37,791 bases of DNA from an uncultured Lachnospiraceae bacterium (GCA_947632515.1 CANRPO010000029.1:1-37791); one strand, 5' to 3'. Positions 16,990 to 25,544 are shown, numbered from the stretch's first letter. Notes: generated from the sequence alone by a model not told the origin. Numbers and translations: made by a program.

Positions 16990-18168
16990 ATGTTTACGGC
17001 TTTTTTGATAAAGTATGCCGAGATCGGCGTGAAAGGCAAGAACAGATACTTGTTTGAGAACGCGCTGGTGCAGCAGATCAAATATGCTCTAAAGAAATGC
17101 GACGGCGAGTTCGCCGTGCGCAAGACGGACGGGCGCATCTATGTGGACGCGGTTTCCGATTTTGACTATGAGGAGACGGTGGCGGGACTGCAGAAAGTGT
17201 TCGGCATATCCGGCGTCTGCCCCATGGTATATGTGGAGGACGAGGGATTTGAAAAGCTGGGGGATGCCGTAGTCTCCTATATTGACCGGGTCTATCCCGA
17301 CAAAGACAGATCTTTTAAAGTAGCCGCAAGACGCGCCAGAAAGAATTATCCCCTGAACTCCATGGAGATGAACGCGGAGCTGGGCGGCCTGATTCTGGAC
17401 GCCTACCCCGAAATGCGTGTAGACGTGCATAAGCCGGATATTCTGCTGAACGTGGAGGTGCGCGACAAGATCTATATCTACTCCGAGACGATCCCGGGGC
17501 CGGGAGGTATGCCCATCGGCACGGGCGGCAAGGCTATGCTGCTGCTCTCCGGCGGTATCGATTCCCCGGTGGCGGGATGGATGATCGCAAAGCGGGGCGT
17601 CAAGATCGACGCGGTGTACTTCCACGCGCCGCCCTACACGAGCGAGCGCGCCAAACAGAAGGTGGTCGATCTGGCGAGAAAGATCGCGGCCTATACGGGG
17701 CCGATCTATCTGCATGTGATCAACTTTACGGATATTCAGCTCTACATCTATGACAAATGCCCCCACGACGAGCTGACGATCATCATGCGGCGCTACATGA
17801 TGCGCATCGCGGAACAGATCGCGAAGGAGACGGAGTGCCTCGGACTGGTCACGGGGGAGAGCATCGGCCAGGTGGCGTCGCAGACAATGAACAGTCTGAT
17901 GGCCACCAATGAAGTGTGCGAGCTGCCGGTCTATCGGCCGCTGATCGCTTTTGACAAGATGGACATTGTGGCGGTTTCGGAGAAGATCGACACCTATGAG
18001 ACATCCATTCAGCCCTACGAGGACTGCTGTACGATCTTCGTGGCAAAGCATCCGGTGACGAAACCGAACCTGAATATCATCAGAAGACATGAGCATAACC
18101 TGGATGAGAAGATCGACGAACTGGTGCGGACGGCGCTCGACACCGACGAGGTGATCGTGGTCAGATAG
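16990..18168 (+). CDS. thiI: tRNA 4-thiouridine synthase (tRNA sulfurtransferase) ThiI
   Basis: Makes 4-thiouridine at position 8 of tRNA and may supply sulfur for thiamine. The 392 residues comprise an N-terminal ferredoxin-like and THUMP region (about 1-165, RNA binding) and a PP-loop ATP pyrophosphatase domain with SGGIDSP at 187-193. Adjacent cysteines C346 and C347 in YEDCCTIFVAKHP cover the catalytic cysteine position. There is no C-terminal rhodanese domain, as in B. subtilis ThiI, so sulfur must be passed directly from the desulfurase encoded just upstream. ThiI transcription meets the HPr-like gene from the opposite strand. Confidence 0.96.
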   Translation: MFTAFLIKYAEIGVKGKNRYLFENALVQQIKYALKKCDGEFAVRKTDGRIYVDAVSDFDYEETVAGLQKVFGISGVCPMVYVEDEGFEKLGDAVVSYIDRVYPDKDRSFKVAARRARKNYPLNSMEMNAELGGLILDAYPEMRVDVHKPDILLNVEVRDKIYIYSETIPGPGGMPIGTGGKAMLLLSGGIDSPVAGWMIAKRGVKIDAVYFHAPPYTSERAKQKVVDLARKIAAYTGPIYLHVINFTDIQLYIYDKCPHDELTIIMRRYMMRIAEQIAKETECLGLVTGESIGQVASQTMNSLMATNEVCELPVYRPLIAFDKMDIVAVSEKIDTYETSIQPYEDCCTIFVAKHPVTKPNLNIIRRHEHNLDEKIDELVRTALDTDEVIVVR

Positions 18169-18180
18169 GCGCGCGAAGAC

Positions 18181-18219
18181 ATAAAAAATAAAAAAAGAGC
18201 AAGCCGTAAGGCTTGCTCT
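18181..18219 (-). terminator. Terminator of the HPr-like gene
   Basis: A perfect 10-bp stem with a 4-nt loop (AGAGCAAGCC / GGCTTGCTCT, 18196-18219) is followed on the minus strand by a T-rich run (plus 18181-18195 is A-rich). On the plus strand no T-run follows, so it serves thiI poorly. Confidence 0.9.
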
Positions 18220-18256
18220 GACGCGTGCGGTATATGTCATGTGGGATATGTACCGA

Positions 18257-18487
18257 TTACATGATATACGGCTTTAAGGCTGCGATGACGTCGTCAGCGC
18301 CGTCTTCTGCGTGGATATTTAAGTCGATGGGCTTGGATAAATCTAAGCTGAAGATACCCATGATGGATTTCGCATCAATAACGTATCTTCCGGATACTAA
18401 ATCGAAGTCATAGTCAAACTTGGTAATATCGTTTACAAAAGACTTAACCTTATCGATGGAATTTAAAGAAATCTGAACTGTTTTCAT
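18257..18487 (-). CDS. HPr-like protein lacking the phosphorylatable histidine
   Basis: A 76-residue cytoplasmic protein that aligns with phosphocarrier HPr without gaps from TKFD (22-25) through KSIMGIFSL (40-48). S41 occupies the position of regulatory Ser46. The HPr active-site motif HARPA is absent. Counting back from KFD puts S10 at the His15 position and D12 at Arg17, so PEP-dependent phosphotransfer by Enzyme I should be impossible. B. subtilis Crh is the known precedent: Gln15, with Ser46 kept for HPr kinase and CcpA. A regulatory role is therefore a reasonable inference, untested. AAAGGAGG precedes the ATG. It is monocistronic, with a clear promoter and terminator, between thiI and mtaB. 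Confidence 0.82.
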   Translation of the reverse strand: MKTVQISLNSIDKVKSFVNDITKFDYDFDLVSGRYVIDAKSIMGIFSLDLSKPIDLNIHAEDGADDVIAALKPYIM

Positions 18488-18526
18488 TCCGGATTTACCT
18501 CCTTTTGTTTCAAACCTTCTGCTTTA

Positions 18527-18555
18527 ATACTAAAGGTTGAGCGCATAAAAGTCAA
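18527..18555 (-). promoter_or_regulatory. Promoter of the HPr-like gene
   Basis: On the minus strand TTGACT (plus 18550-18555), 17 nt, then TAGTAT (plus 18527-18532). It is divergent from mtaB, whose start lies 34 nt away. Confidence 0.65.
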
Positions 18556-18588
18556 TGATAAATCAACACAAAAAATGCGGAGATTACT

Positions 18589-19896
18589 ATGAAAAGTGTG
18601 GCACTACATAATCTTGGGTGCAAGGTGAACGGCTATGAGATGGACGTTATGCAACAAAGACTGCGGGAAAAGGGATATAAAATTGTATCTTTTGATGAGA
18701 TTGCCGATATATATATCGTCAACACCTGCACCGTGACCAATATCGCGGACAGGAAGAGCAGACAGATGCTGCACCGCGCAAGGCGACAGAACCCCGACGC
18801 CGTGGTGGTGGCGGTGGGGTGTTATGTGCAGATCGGGGAGGAGGCGGTGCGCGGGGACGCCGCCGTGGATCTTGTCATCGGCAATAACCGCAAGAGGGAT
18901 CTGATTCCCATTCTGGAGAATTATCTCAGGGACAGGGAGAGCGGAGATACCGTTATCGACATCAACCGCACGGATGAGTACGAGGAGATGACGCTGACAG
19001 AGACGGCAGGGCATACCAGAGCTTATATCAAGATTCAGGACGGCTGCAACCAGTTCTGCTCCTACTGCATCATCCCCTATGCCAGAGGCCGGGTCAGGAG
19101 CCGCAGGCAGGAGGACGTTCTGCGCGAGGTGCGGGGGCTTGCGGCGGCCGGGTATCAGGAGATCGTGCTGACAGGCATCCACATCAGCTCCTACGGTATC
19201 GACAGAGGCTCGTCCGAGCTGCTTGAGCTGCTTTTGAAACTGCATGATGTGGAGGGACTGCGCAGGATCCGGCTGGGCTCTCTGGAGCCGCGCATCGTCA
19301 CCGAGGAGTTTGCCGTGCAGATCAGCGCTATGCCGAAGATCTGCCCGCATTTTCACCTATCGCTGCAGAGCGGCTGCGATACGGTGTTAGCCAGAATGAA
19401 TAGACACTACACCGGCGGGGAATACTTTCGGACAACAGAGATTCTCAGGAAATATTATCCAAATCCCGCGCTCACCACGGACGTCATCGTAGGGTTTCCG
19501 GGAGAGACTGAGGAGGAGTTTCGGGTCACACAGGAGTTTGTTCGCGCCGTCCGTTTCTATGAGATGCACATTTTTAAATATTCCAGAAGGGAAGGGACGC
19601 GGGCTGCGGCCATGGAGGGACAGCTCACGGAGGCCGAGAAGAGCAGGCGCAGCGAGATTCTGGCGCAGGCGGGGCGGGAGATGTCCCGCGCCTATCGGAC
19701 AAGCCTGATCGGCAGCAAGACGCAGGTGCTTTTCGAGGAGGAAAAAGAGATCGGCGGCAGGCGCTATTTTGTCGGCCATACGCCCCAGTATGTCATGGCG
19801 GCCGTAGAAACCGACGGCTCTGCGGATTTGAGAAACCGGATCGTCAGCGGGACGGTGGGCGGATTCCTGGATGAGCATATCATGATTTTAAAATGA
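18589..19896 (+). CDS. mtaB: tRNA (N6-L-threonylcarbamoyladenosine(37)-C2)-methylthiotransferase
   Basis: Radical-SAM enzyme that adds a methylthio group to t6A37 of ANN-decoding tRNAs. Its 435 residues hold the N-terminal MTTase domain with cluster cysteines C11 (LGCKVN), C47 (NTCTVT) and C83 (VGCYV). The radical-SAM motif CNQFCSYC follows (C153, C157, C160), with CIIPYARGRVRSR after it. A C-terminal TRAM-like domain completes the protein. LGCKVN and the overall length favour MtaB over MiaB or RimO. GGAG lies 8 nt before the ATG. It precedes ireB, with a promoter just after its stop. Confidence 0.94.
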   Translation: MKSVALHNLGCKVNGYEMDVMQQRLREKGYKIVSFDEIADIYIVNTCTVTNIADRKSRQMLHRARRQNPDAVVVAVGCYVQIGEEAVRGDAAVDLVIGNNRKRDLIPILENYLRDRESGDTVIDINRTDEYEEMTLTETAGHTRAYIKIQDGCNQFCSYCIIPYARGRVRSRRQEDVLREVRGLAAAGYQEIVLTGIHISSYGIDRGSSELLELLLKLHDVEGLRRIRLGSLEPRIVTEEFAVQISAMPKICPHFHLSLQSGCDTVLARMNRHYTGGEYFRTTEILRKYYPNPALTTDVIVGFPGETEEEFRVTQEFVRAVRFYEMHIFKYSRREGTRAAAMEGQLTEAEKSRRSEILAQAGREMSRAYRTSLIGSKTQVLFEEEKEIGGRRYFVGHTPQYVMAAVETDGSADLRNRIVSGTVGGFLDEHIMILK

Positions 19897-19925
19897 TTGA
19901 ATTTTGCGTGTCGATAGAGTATTAT
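19897..19925 (+). promoter_or_regulatory. Promoter of the ireB-ruvX-DUF1292 cluster
   Basis: TTGAAT at 19897-19902, 17 nt, then TATTAT at 19920-19925, starting at the base after the mtaB stop codon. Confidence 0.6.
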
Positions 19926-19973
19926 GGTAATAATAGGGGTAATCTCAAAATTGGCAACGGATAAGGGCGTGAA

Positions 19974-20237
19974 ATGATGCAGGACTTGGAAAACACACAA
20001 TTTTTTACCGTGGAGAGCGAGCCGGAGACGGGCGTGAAACTCGTGCTGTCCACCGTGTATGAGGCGTTGACGGAGAAGGGTTACAATCCGGTCAATCAGA
20101 TCGTGGGGTACATTATGTCGGGCGATCCTACTTATATCACCAGCCACAAGAACGCGCGCAGCCTGATCATGAAGGTGGAGCGCGACGAGCTGGTGGAAGA
20201 GATGCTGGTAGAGTACATCAAGAACTCCCTGAAGTGA
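19974..20237 (+). CDS. IreB family regulatory protein (YrzL)
   Basis: An 87-residue cytoplasmic protein with the family's core KGYNPVNQIVGYIMSGDPTYI and KVERDELVEEML. In Enterococcus faecalis IreB is phosphorylated on N-terminal threonines by the PASTA kinase IreK and restrains cephalosporin resistance. Here the N-terminus has T8 and T12 in similar surroundings. Gene order ireB-ruvX-DUF1292 matches B. subtilis yrzL-yrrK-yrzB. ATG codons at 19974 and 19977 both fit AAGGG upstream; I kept the first. No PASTA kinase lies in the window. Confidence 0.9.
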   Translation: MMQDLENTQFFTVESEPETGVKLVLSTVYEALTEKGYNPVNQIVGYIMSGDPTYITSHKNARSLIMKVERDELVEEMLVEYIKNSLK

Positions 20238-20252
20238 GCGGCGGAAGAGCGT

Positions 20253-20687
20253 ATGAGAATCATGGGATTGGATTTCGGCTCTAAGACGGTCGGCGTGGCG
20301 ATCAGTGATCCGCTGCTCATCACGGCACAGGGGATCGAGATCATCAGGAGAAAAGACGAGAATAAACTGCGGCGGACGTTGGCGCGCATTGAGGAGCTGA
20401 TCGTGGAGTACGAGGTGTCGGAGATCGTGCTTGGCCTGCCGAAGAATATGAACAACACCATAGGCGAGAGGACGCAGCTCTCGCTGGAATTTCAGGAGAA
20501 ACTGCACAGAAGAACGGGGCTGCCCGTGAAGATGTGGGACGAGCGTCTCACAACGGTGGCGGCGGATCAGGCGATGATGGAGGCCGGCATACGCAGGGAG
20601 CGCCGCAAGGAGTATGTGGACAAGATCGCGGCAGTGTTGATCTTGCAGGGATATTTGGACTATCGCGCAGGCAAGGAGACGGAGTAA
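20253..20687 (+). CDS. ruvX: Holliday junction resolvase-like / pre-16S rRNA nuclease RuvX (YqgF)
   Basis: A 144-residue RNase H-fold nuclease that trims the 5' end of 16S rRNA precursor; older names call it a putative Holliday junction resolvase. The acidic residue in [13 protein letters not shown], the segment [10 protein letters not shown], and the MWDERLTT and [11 protein letters not shown] motifs supply the usual catalytic acids. It begins 15 nt after ireB, and its stop codon is immediately followed by the GTG of the DUF1292 gene. Confidence 0.95.
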   Translation: MRIMGLDFGSKTVGVAISDPLLITAQGIEIIRRKDENKLRRTLARIEELIVEYEVSEIVLGLPKNMNNTIGERTQLSLEFQEKLHRRTGLPVKMWDERLTTVAADQAMMEAGIRRERRKEYVDKIAAVLILQGYLDYRAGKETE

Positions 20688-20942
20688 GTGGACAAGATCG
20701 TTTTTACACCGGAGGGAGGAGAACCTGTCCGGTTCTATGTGTTAGAGCAGACCAGATTGGGCGGCGTCGATTATATTCTGGTGACGGATTCGGAGGACGG
20801 GGACGGCGAGGCGCTGATCCTTCGAGACACTTCCACACAGGAGGCGGACGAGGCGGTGTACGAGATCGTGGCGGATGACGAGGAACTAAACGCAGTGGCA
20901 GCTGTGTTTAAAAATATGCTGGACGATATTGAACTGACGTAG
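20688..20942 (+). CDS. DUF1292 family protein (YrzB-like)
   Basis: An 84-residue acidic cytoplasmic protein of unknown function. It starts with MDKIVFTPEGGEPVRFYVLEQ and has DYILVTDS, the usual DUF1292 core, ending in an acidic helix. The GTG start directly abuts the ruvX stop (no gap), with AAGGAG about 10 nt upstream inside ruvX, so the two are probably translationally coupled. The position after ireB and ruvX is conserved in Firmicutes. Confidence 0.88.
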   Translation: MDKIVFTPEGGEPVRFYVLEQTRLGGVDYILVTDSEDGDGEALILRDTSTQEADEAVYEIVADDEELNAVAAVFKNMLDDIELT

Positions 20943-20975
20943 TTATGATTTCTATTTTGCATGGAGGATTTTTGG

Positions 20976-22652
20976 TTGAGAAAAAGTGAACGCGGGAAAT
21001 CTGCTCCTAAGCTGAAGGTGATCCCCTTGGGCGGCTTGGAACAGATCGGACTTAATATTACTGCCTTTGAATATGAGGACAGTATTATCGTGGTGGATTG
21101 CGGTCTGTCTTTTCCTGAGGACGAGATGCTGGGGATAGACTTGGTGATCCCCGACATTACTTATCTGAAGGATCACGCGGACAAGGTCAAAGGCTTTGTC
21201 ATCACGCACGGACATGAGGACCATATCGGCGCGCTGCCGTATGTTTTGAAGGAACTGAACGTTCCTGTCTTTGCGACGCGCCTCACTATGGGGATCATTG
21301 AGAACAAGCTGGGCGAACATGATCTGCTCGGCACGACGGAACGGCAGGTAGTCAGTTTCGGCGAGAGCATCACACTGGGACAGTTTCGCATCGAATTTAT
21401 CAAGACGAACCACAGCATTGTGGACGCTGCGGCGCTTGCGATCTACTCTCCCGCCGGCGTGGTCATTCATACGGGGGACTTCAAGGTGGACTACACGCCT
21501 GTATTCGGCGACGCCATCGACTTACAGCGCTTTGCGGAATTGGGGCGCAAGGGCGTTCTGGCGCTGATGTGTGACTCCACCAACGCGGAGCGTCTGGGCT
21601 TTACCGCCTCAGAGAAGACGGTGGGGCGGACCTTTGACAGCCTCTTTACGGAGCATAAGGACACGAGGATCATCATTGCCACGTTCGCGTCGAATGTGGA
21701 CCGCGTACAGCAGATCATCAACTCTGCGTACAAGTTCGGCCGCAAGGTGGTCGTGGAGGGCAGGAGCATGGTCAACATCATCGAGACCGCCTCCGCGCTG
21801 GAATGTCTGCATATTCCGAAAAATACGCTGATCGACATAGAACAGCTCAAGGACTATCCGAACGACAAAACCGTTATTATCACTACGGGGAGCCAGGGGG
21901 AGAGCATGGCGGCTCTGAGCCGCATGGCCGGCGATAATCACAAGAAGATCTCCATACTTCCGGGCGACACCGTGATTTTTTCCTCGCATCCGATACCGGG
22001 CAACGAGAAGGCTGTTACCAATGTCATCAATGAATTGCTGATGAAGGGCGCGGATGTGATCTTTCAGGATGTGCACGTGTCGGGGCACGCCTGCCAGGAG
22101 GAGATCAAACTGATCTACAGTCTGGTGAAACCCATGTATGCGATCCCCATCCACGGCGAGTACAAGCACAGGAAAGCGCAGGCGAAGATCGCGGCGGAGC
22201 TGGGAATACCGAAGGAGCGCATTTTCATGCTGCAGTCCGGAGACGTGCTGGAGATGAGCCGAAAGAAAGCGGAGGTGACCGGGAAAGTTCCCGTGGGCGC
22301 GATCCTGGTGGACGGTCTCGGCGTGGGCGACGTAGGCAATGTGGTGCTGCGCGACAGACAGCATCTGGCGGAGGACGGCATACTGATCGTGGTGCTGGCG
22401 CTGGATTCTTACAGCGATCAGCTGGTGTCCGGCCCGGATATTGTTTCCAGAGGGTTCGTCTATGTCAAGGAGTCCGACGAACTGCTGGACGAGGCGCGGC
22501 TTCTCGTGAATGAGGCGATACAGACCTGTCTGGACAAGCGTCAGACTGACTGGGGCAAGCTCAAGGCTACGATCAAGGATGTTCTGAGCGAGTTCGTGTG
22601 GAAAAAGACGAAGAGACGTCCGATGATACTGCCGATCATCATGGAAGTATAG
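20976..22652 (+). CDS. rnj: Ribonuclease J
   Basis: A 558-residue metallo-beta-lactamase/beta-CASP RNase with endonuclease and 5'-to-3' exonuclease activity, central to mRNA decay and 16S maturation in Gram-positives. The zinc motif is THGHEDHIG (H78, H80, D82, H83), followed by HTGDFKVD, the beta-CASP motifs (TTGSQGESMAALSRMA, HVSGHACQEE, IPIHGEYKH) and a C-terminal domain. I chose the TTG at 20976 because GGAGG lies 8 nt upstream. The in-frame ATG at 20961 has no ribosome site and its own codons form that GGAGG. Whether it corresponds to RNase J1 or J2 is not decided. Confidence 0.95.
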   Translation: MRKSERGKSAPKLKVIPLGGLEQIGLNITAFEYEDSIIVVDCGLSFPEDEMLGIDLVIPDITYLKDHADKVKGFVITHGHEDHIGALPYVLKELNVPVFATRLTMGIIENKLGEHDLLGTTERQVVSFGESITLGQFRIEFIKTNHSIVDAAALAIYSPAGVVIHTGDFKVDYTPVFGDAIDLQRFAELGRKGVLALMCDSTNAERLGFTASEKTVGRTFDSLFTEHKDTRIIIATFASNVDRVQQIINSAYKFGRKVVVEGRSMVNIIETASALECLHIPKNTLIDIEQLKDYPNDKTVIITTGSQGESMAALSRMAGDNHKKISILPGDTVIFSSHPIPGNEKAVTNVINELLMKGADVIFQDVHVSGHACQEEIKLIYSLVKPMYAIPIHGEYKHRKAQAKIAAELGIPKERIFMLQSGDVLEMSRKKAEVTGKVPVGAILVDGLGVGDVGNVVLRDRQHLAEDGILIVVLALDSYSDQLVSGPDIVSRGFVYVKESDELLDEARLLVNEAIQTCLDKRQTDWGKLKATIKDVLSEFVWKKTKRRPMILPIIMEV

Positions 22653-22673
22653 AGACGGAAGACAAATCATACG

Positions 22674-22701
22674 TTGATACAAGTTGCAAGTTGGATAAAA
22701 T
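22674..22701 (+). promoter_or_regulatory. Candidate promoter of the ylbF-trmR-U32 cluster
   Basis: TTGATA at 22674-22679, 16 nt, then TAAAAT at 22696-22701, between the RNase J stop and the YlbF start. Confidence 0.45.
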
Positions 22702-22733
22702 TTGATACCATATACTTAAGGAGGAACGGCACA

Positions 22734-23066
22734 ATGTTAGATATCCGGATCGAGGAGGCGACGAAAAAGTTCGCCGCCTATATTCAGGAGTCCGATACCT
22801 ATAAGGAGTATCGGTATCAGCGTGAGAAACTAAAGAAACAGCCGGAATTATATGAAAAAGTGAACGAGTACAGGCAGAGAAATTTCGATCTGCAGAATGA
22901 GACGGACAGCGAGGATCTGTTTGACAGAATGGAGGCGTTCGAGCGGGAGTACGCCAAGTTCCGGGAGAATCCTCTGGTGGAGGATTTCTTGAGAGCGGAG
23001 CTGGCATTCTGCAGACTGATGCAGGACATCAACGTGCTGCTCTCGGCGGAGATCGACTTTGAATAA
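22734..23066 (+). CDS. YlbF/YmcA family regulator
   Basis: A 110-residue, almost wholly helical cytoplasmic protein with coiled-coil character. It contains YQREKLKKQPELYEKVNEYR and a long central helix, and ends LMQDINVLLSAEIDF, typical of the Com_YlbF family. In B. subtilis YlbF, YmcA and YaaT form the Y-complex that steers RNase Y and affects competence, sporulation and biofilm formation. Placement directly after RNase J fits a role in RNA processing. AAGGAGG lies about 9 nt before the ATG at 22734. Confidence 0.88.
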   Translation: MLDIRIEEATKKFAAYIQESDTYKEYRYQREKLKKQPELYEKVNEYRQRNFDLQNETDSEDLFDRMEAFEREYAKFRENPLVEDFLRAELAFCRLMQDINVLLSAEIDFE

Positions 23067-23086
23067 CGGTCGGATCGGAGATGACT

Positions 23087-23482
23087 ATGAGCTTAAAGTA
23101 TATTGTGGGAACGACGGCGCAGATCATTATTAAAGTAGCTCTGTTCGCGTTCATCATTATGTATATCATCAAAGCGGCGACTGCGGCGTACGATTACGGC
23201 TACCGCGTGTTCACAGAGCCGGCCATGTCCTTTGGCGACGGCAGGATCATCAGCGTCTACGTGGAGGAAGATACCTCGGCGTCGGCCGTCGGCAAGATGC
23301 TGCAGGAGAAGGGATTGATCCGTGACGGGAGACTGTTCATGATCCAGGAGCTTCTGTCGGAGCAGCACGGCAAGATACAGCCGGGGATTTATGATCTGAA
23401 CACGAATATGACCGCTCAGCAGATATTGGAAGTGATCGCGCCGGACTCCGAGGAGACGGACGGGGAAGAGACGCAGGAGTGA
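23087..23482 (+). CDS. Short MltG/YceG-like membrane protein without the transglycosylase domain
   Basis: A 131-residue protein with one N-terminal membrane segment (about residues 8-30) followed by an extracytoplasmic domain. That domain has ISVYVEEDTSASAVGKMLQEKGLI and IQPGIYDLNTNMTAQQILEVI, which resemble the LysM-like subdomain at the front of MltG (YceG). The catalytic part of MltG, with its essential glutamate, is absent: the frame ends in an acidic tail at about one third of normal length. In B. subtilis the full-length homologue yrrL occupies this place, between yrzB and yrrM. Codon use looks normal, so it appears maintained rather than decaying. GGAG lies 6 nt before the ATG at 23087. 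Confidence 0.8.
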   Translation: MSLKYIVGTTAQIIIKVALFAFIIMYIIKAATAAYDYGYRVFTEPAMSFGDGRIISVYVEEDTSASAVGKMLQEKGLIRDGRLFMIQELLSEQHGKIQPGIYDLNTNMTAQQILEVIAPDSEETDGEETQE

Positions 23483-23499
23483 GCGGAAAGGGCGGTACT

Positions 23500-24177
23500 A
23501 TGATGACAGACGAGCGCATGAGCGCGTTTATTGATTCGCTGGACACCGGGAATACCCCTTTTCTGGACGAAATAGAGAGACAGGCCAAGGAAACCAATGT
23601 GCCGATTATCCGCACGCAGACGCAGAGCCTGATCAAGCTGCTGCTTGCGGTAAGGAAACCGACGTCGATTTTGGAGGTCGGCTGCGCCATTGGTTTTTCT
23701 GCGCTTTTGATGAGCGAGTACGCGCCCGAAGGCTGCCGGATCACCACCATTGAAAAGTATGAGAAAAGAATCCCGATCGCGAAGGAAAATTTTCGCCGGG
23801 CGGGCAGAGAGGGACAGATCACCCTTCTGGAAGGAGATGCCGCCGAGATCCTGAGAGAACTGGACGGCAGCTTTGATTTTATCTTCATGGATGCGGCGAA
23901 AGGGCAGTATATCCATTTCCTGCCGGATGTGCTGCGCCTTCTGGGAGAGGGCGGCATACTCCTGTCGGACAACGTGTTGCAGGACGGGGACATACTGGAA
24001 TCCCGCTTTGCGGTGACGCGGAGGAACCGCACCATACACAGCCGTATGAGGGAATATCTGTATGAGCTAAAGCACCGCCCCGAACTGGAGACGGTGATCC
24101 TGCAGGCGGGAGACGGCGTTACGATAAGCGTCAAGAAAGACGGAAAGAGAGTTTCTGGCGATCAGTATGAGAAGTAG
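23500..24177 (+). CDS. trmR: O-methyltransferase, probable tRNA 5-hydroxyuridine methyltransferase TrmR
   Basis: A 225-residue class I SAM methyltransferase of the O-methyltransferase family 3 (YrrM). SAM motif EVGCAIGFSALLM follows a helical N-terminus; FIFMDAAKGQY and LLSDNVLQDGDI supply the metal and catalytic residues typical of this family. B. subtilis TrmR converts 5-hydroxyuridine at tRNA position 34 to 5-methoxyuridine. The next gene encodes a U32 protein of the kind that performs the preceding hydroxylation, and the order yrrL-yrrM-yrrN is conserved, so this function is likely. AAAGGG lies 7 nt before the ATG at 23500; the GTG at 23479 is less likely. Confidence 0.88.
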   Translation: MMTDERMSAFIDSLDTGNTPFLDEIERQAKETNVPIIRTQTQSLIKLLLAVRKPTSILEVGCAIGFSALLMSEYAPEGCRITTIEKYEKRIPIAKENFRRAGREGQITLLEGDAAEILRELDGSFDFIFMDAAKGQYIHFLPDVLRLLGEGGILLSDNVLQDGDILESRFAVTRRNRTIHSRMREYLYELKHRPELETVILQAGDGVTISVKKDGKRVSGDQYEK

Positions 24178-25441
24178 AAAGAAACCTGAGCTGCTTGTCC
24201 CGGCGGGCAGTCTGGAAGTGTTAAAGACCGCCGTGACGTTCGGCGCGGACGCGGTCTATATCGGCGGCGAGACCTATGGACTTCGCGCCAAGGCGAAAAA
24301 CTTCACGGTGGAAGAGATGGCGCAGGGGATCGCTTTCGCCCATGCGCAGGGCGCGCGCGTGCATGTGACGGCGAATATTCTGGCGCACAACTGCGATCTG
24401 GAGGGCGCGGAGAGTTATTTCCGCGAGTTGAGGGAACTGCGCCCCGACGCGCTGATCATCGCGGACCCCGGCATGTTCATGTTGGCGAGGAAGATCTGCC
24501 CGGAGATCGACGTGCACATCTCCACACAGGCCAACAACACCAATTACATGACTTATCTTTTCTGGCACAGTCAGGGCGCAAAACGCGTCGTCTCCGCGCG
24601 AGAGCTTTCCTTGGCGGAGATCCGCGGGATCAGAGAGCGGATCCCCGCCGATCTGGAGATCGAGAGTTTCGTGCACGGGGCCATGTGCATCTCCTACTCC
24701 GGCAGATGCCTGCTCAGCAATTACTTCACCGGACGGGACGCCAACCGGGGCGCGTGCACGCATCCCTGCAGATGGAAATACGCCGTGGCGGAGGAGACGA
24801 GGCCGGGACAGTATATGCCCGTCTATGAGAATGAGCGGGGAACTTATATTTTTAATTCGGGAGATCTGTGCATGATAGAGCACATCCCGGAAATGATCGA
24901 CGCAGGGATCGACAGCTTTAAGATCGAAGGACGGATGAAGACGGCGCTCTATGTGGCGACGGTGGCGCGCACCTACCGCAGAGCCGTCGATGATCTTCTG
25001 GAGTCCGAGGAGAAGTACCGGGCCAATATGGACCGGTATCTGGCGGAGATCGGGAAATGCACGCACCGGCCGTTCACTACGGGGTTCTATTTTGGCAGAC
25101 CTGACGAGAAGGCGCAGATCTATGACAACAGCGCCTATGTGAACGAGTATATTTATCTGGGGACCGTGGCCAGGATCGTACAGACGGCGGGGCGGCCCTG
25201 CGCCCGCATCGAGCAGCGCAACAAGTTCAGCGTGGGCGATGAGATCGAGATCATGAAACCGGACGGAGAGAATGTATCGGCGAGGGTGGAGGCTATGTTT
25301 GACGAACAGGGACGGCCCGTGCAGTCCTGCCCCCACGCGAAACAGATCATAGACGTGTGCCTGTCTGTGACGCCTGAGACAAATGATATACTGAGAGCTG
25401 AAAACCCTTCACCGCAGGACTTTTCACAAGATCGACATTGA
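24167..25441 (+). CDS. U32 family protein, probable tRNA U34 hydroxylase (TrhP-like)
   Basis: A 424-residue protein of family U32, formerly called peptidases. The signature ESFVHGAMCISYSGRCLLSNY is read across two adjoining stretches, followed by GACTHPCRWKY. These provide the conserved cysteines of this family, which in TrhP support an Fe-S cluster. The N-terminus PELLVPAGSLEVLKTAV and YIGGETYGLRA are typical, and a C-terminal beta-barrel extension (about 330-424) is present. TrhP proteins hydroxylate U34 of tRNA using prephenate. The start overlaps the trmR stop by 11 nt, implying coupling. A protease role cannot be formally excluded. Confidence 0.9.
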   Translation: MRSRKKPELLVPAGSLEVLKTAVTFGADAVYIGGETYGLRAKAKNFTVEEMAQGIAFAHAQGARVHVTANILAHNCDLEGAESYFRELRELRPDALIIADPGMFMLARKICPEIDVHISTQANNTNYMTYLFWHSQGAKRVVSARELSLAEIRGIRERIPADLEIESFVHGAMCISYSGRCLLSNYFTGRDANRGACTHPCRWKYAVAEETRPGQYMPVYENERGTYIFNSGDLCMIEHIPEMIDAGIDSFKIEGRMKTALYVATVARTYRRAVDDLLESEEKYRANMDRYLAEIGKCTHRPFTTGFYFGRPDEKAQIYDNSAYVNEYIYLGTVARIVQTAGRPCARIEQRNKFSVGDEIEIMKPDGENVSARVEAMFDEQGRPVQSCPHAKQIIDVCLSVTPETNDILRAENPSPQDFSQDRH

Positions 25442-25544
25442 AAGACGGCAGTTTTTGCGGTATGATGATGGTTAGATTTGGCAGGGCAGGAGGCGATCAG
25501 CGCCATAGTTTTGATTATTTTTTAGAAAAAAAGAAAAATTATGC

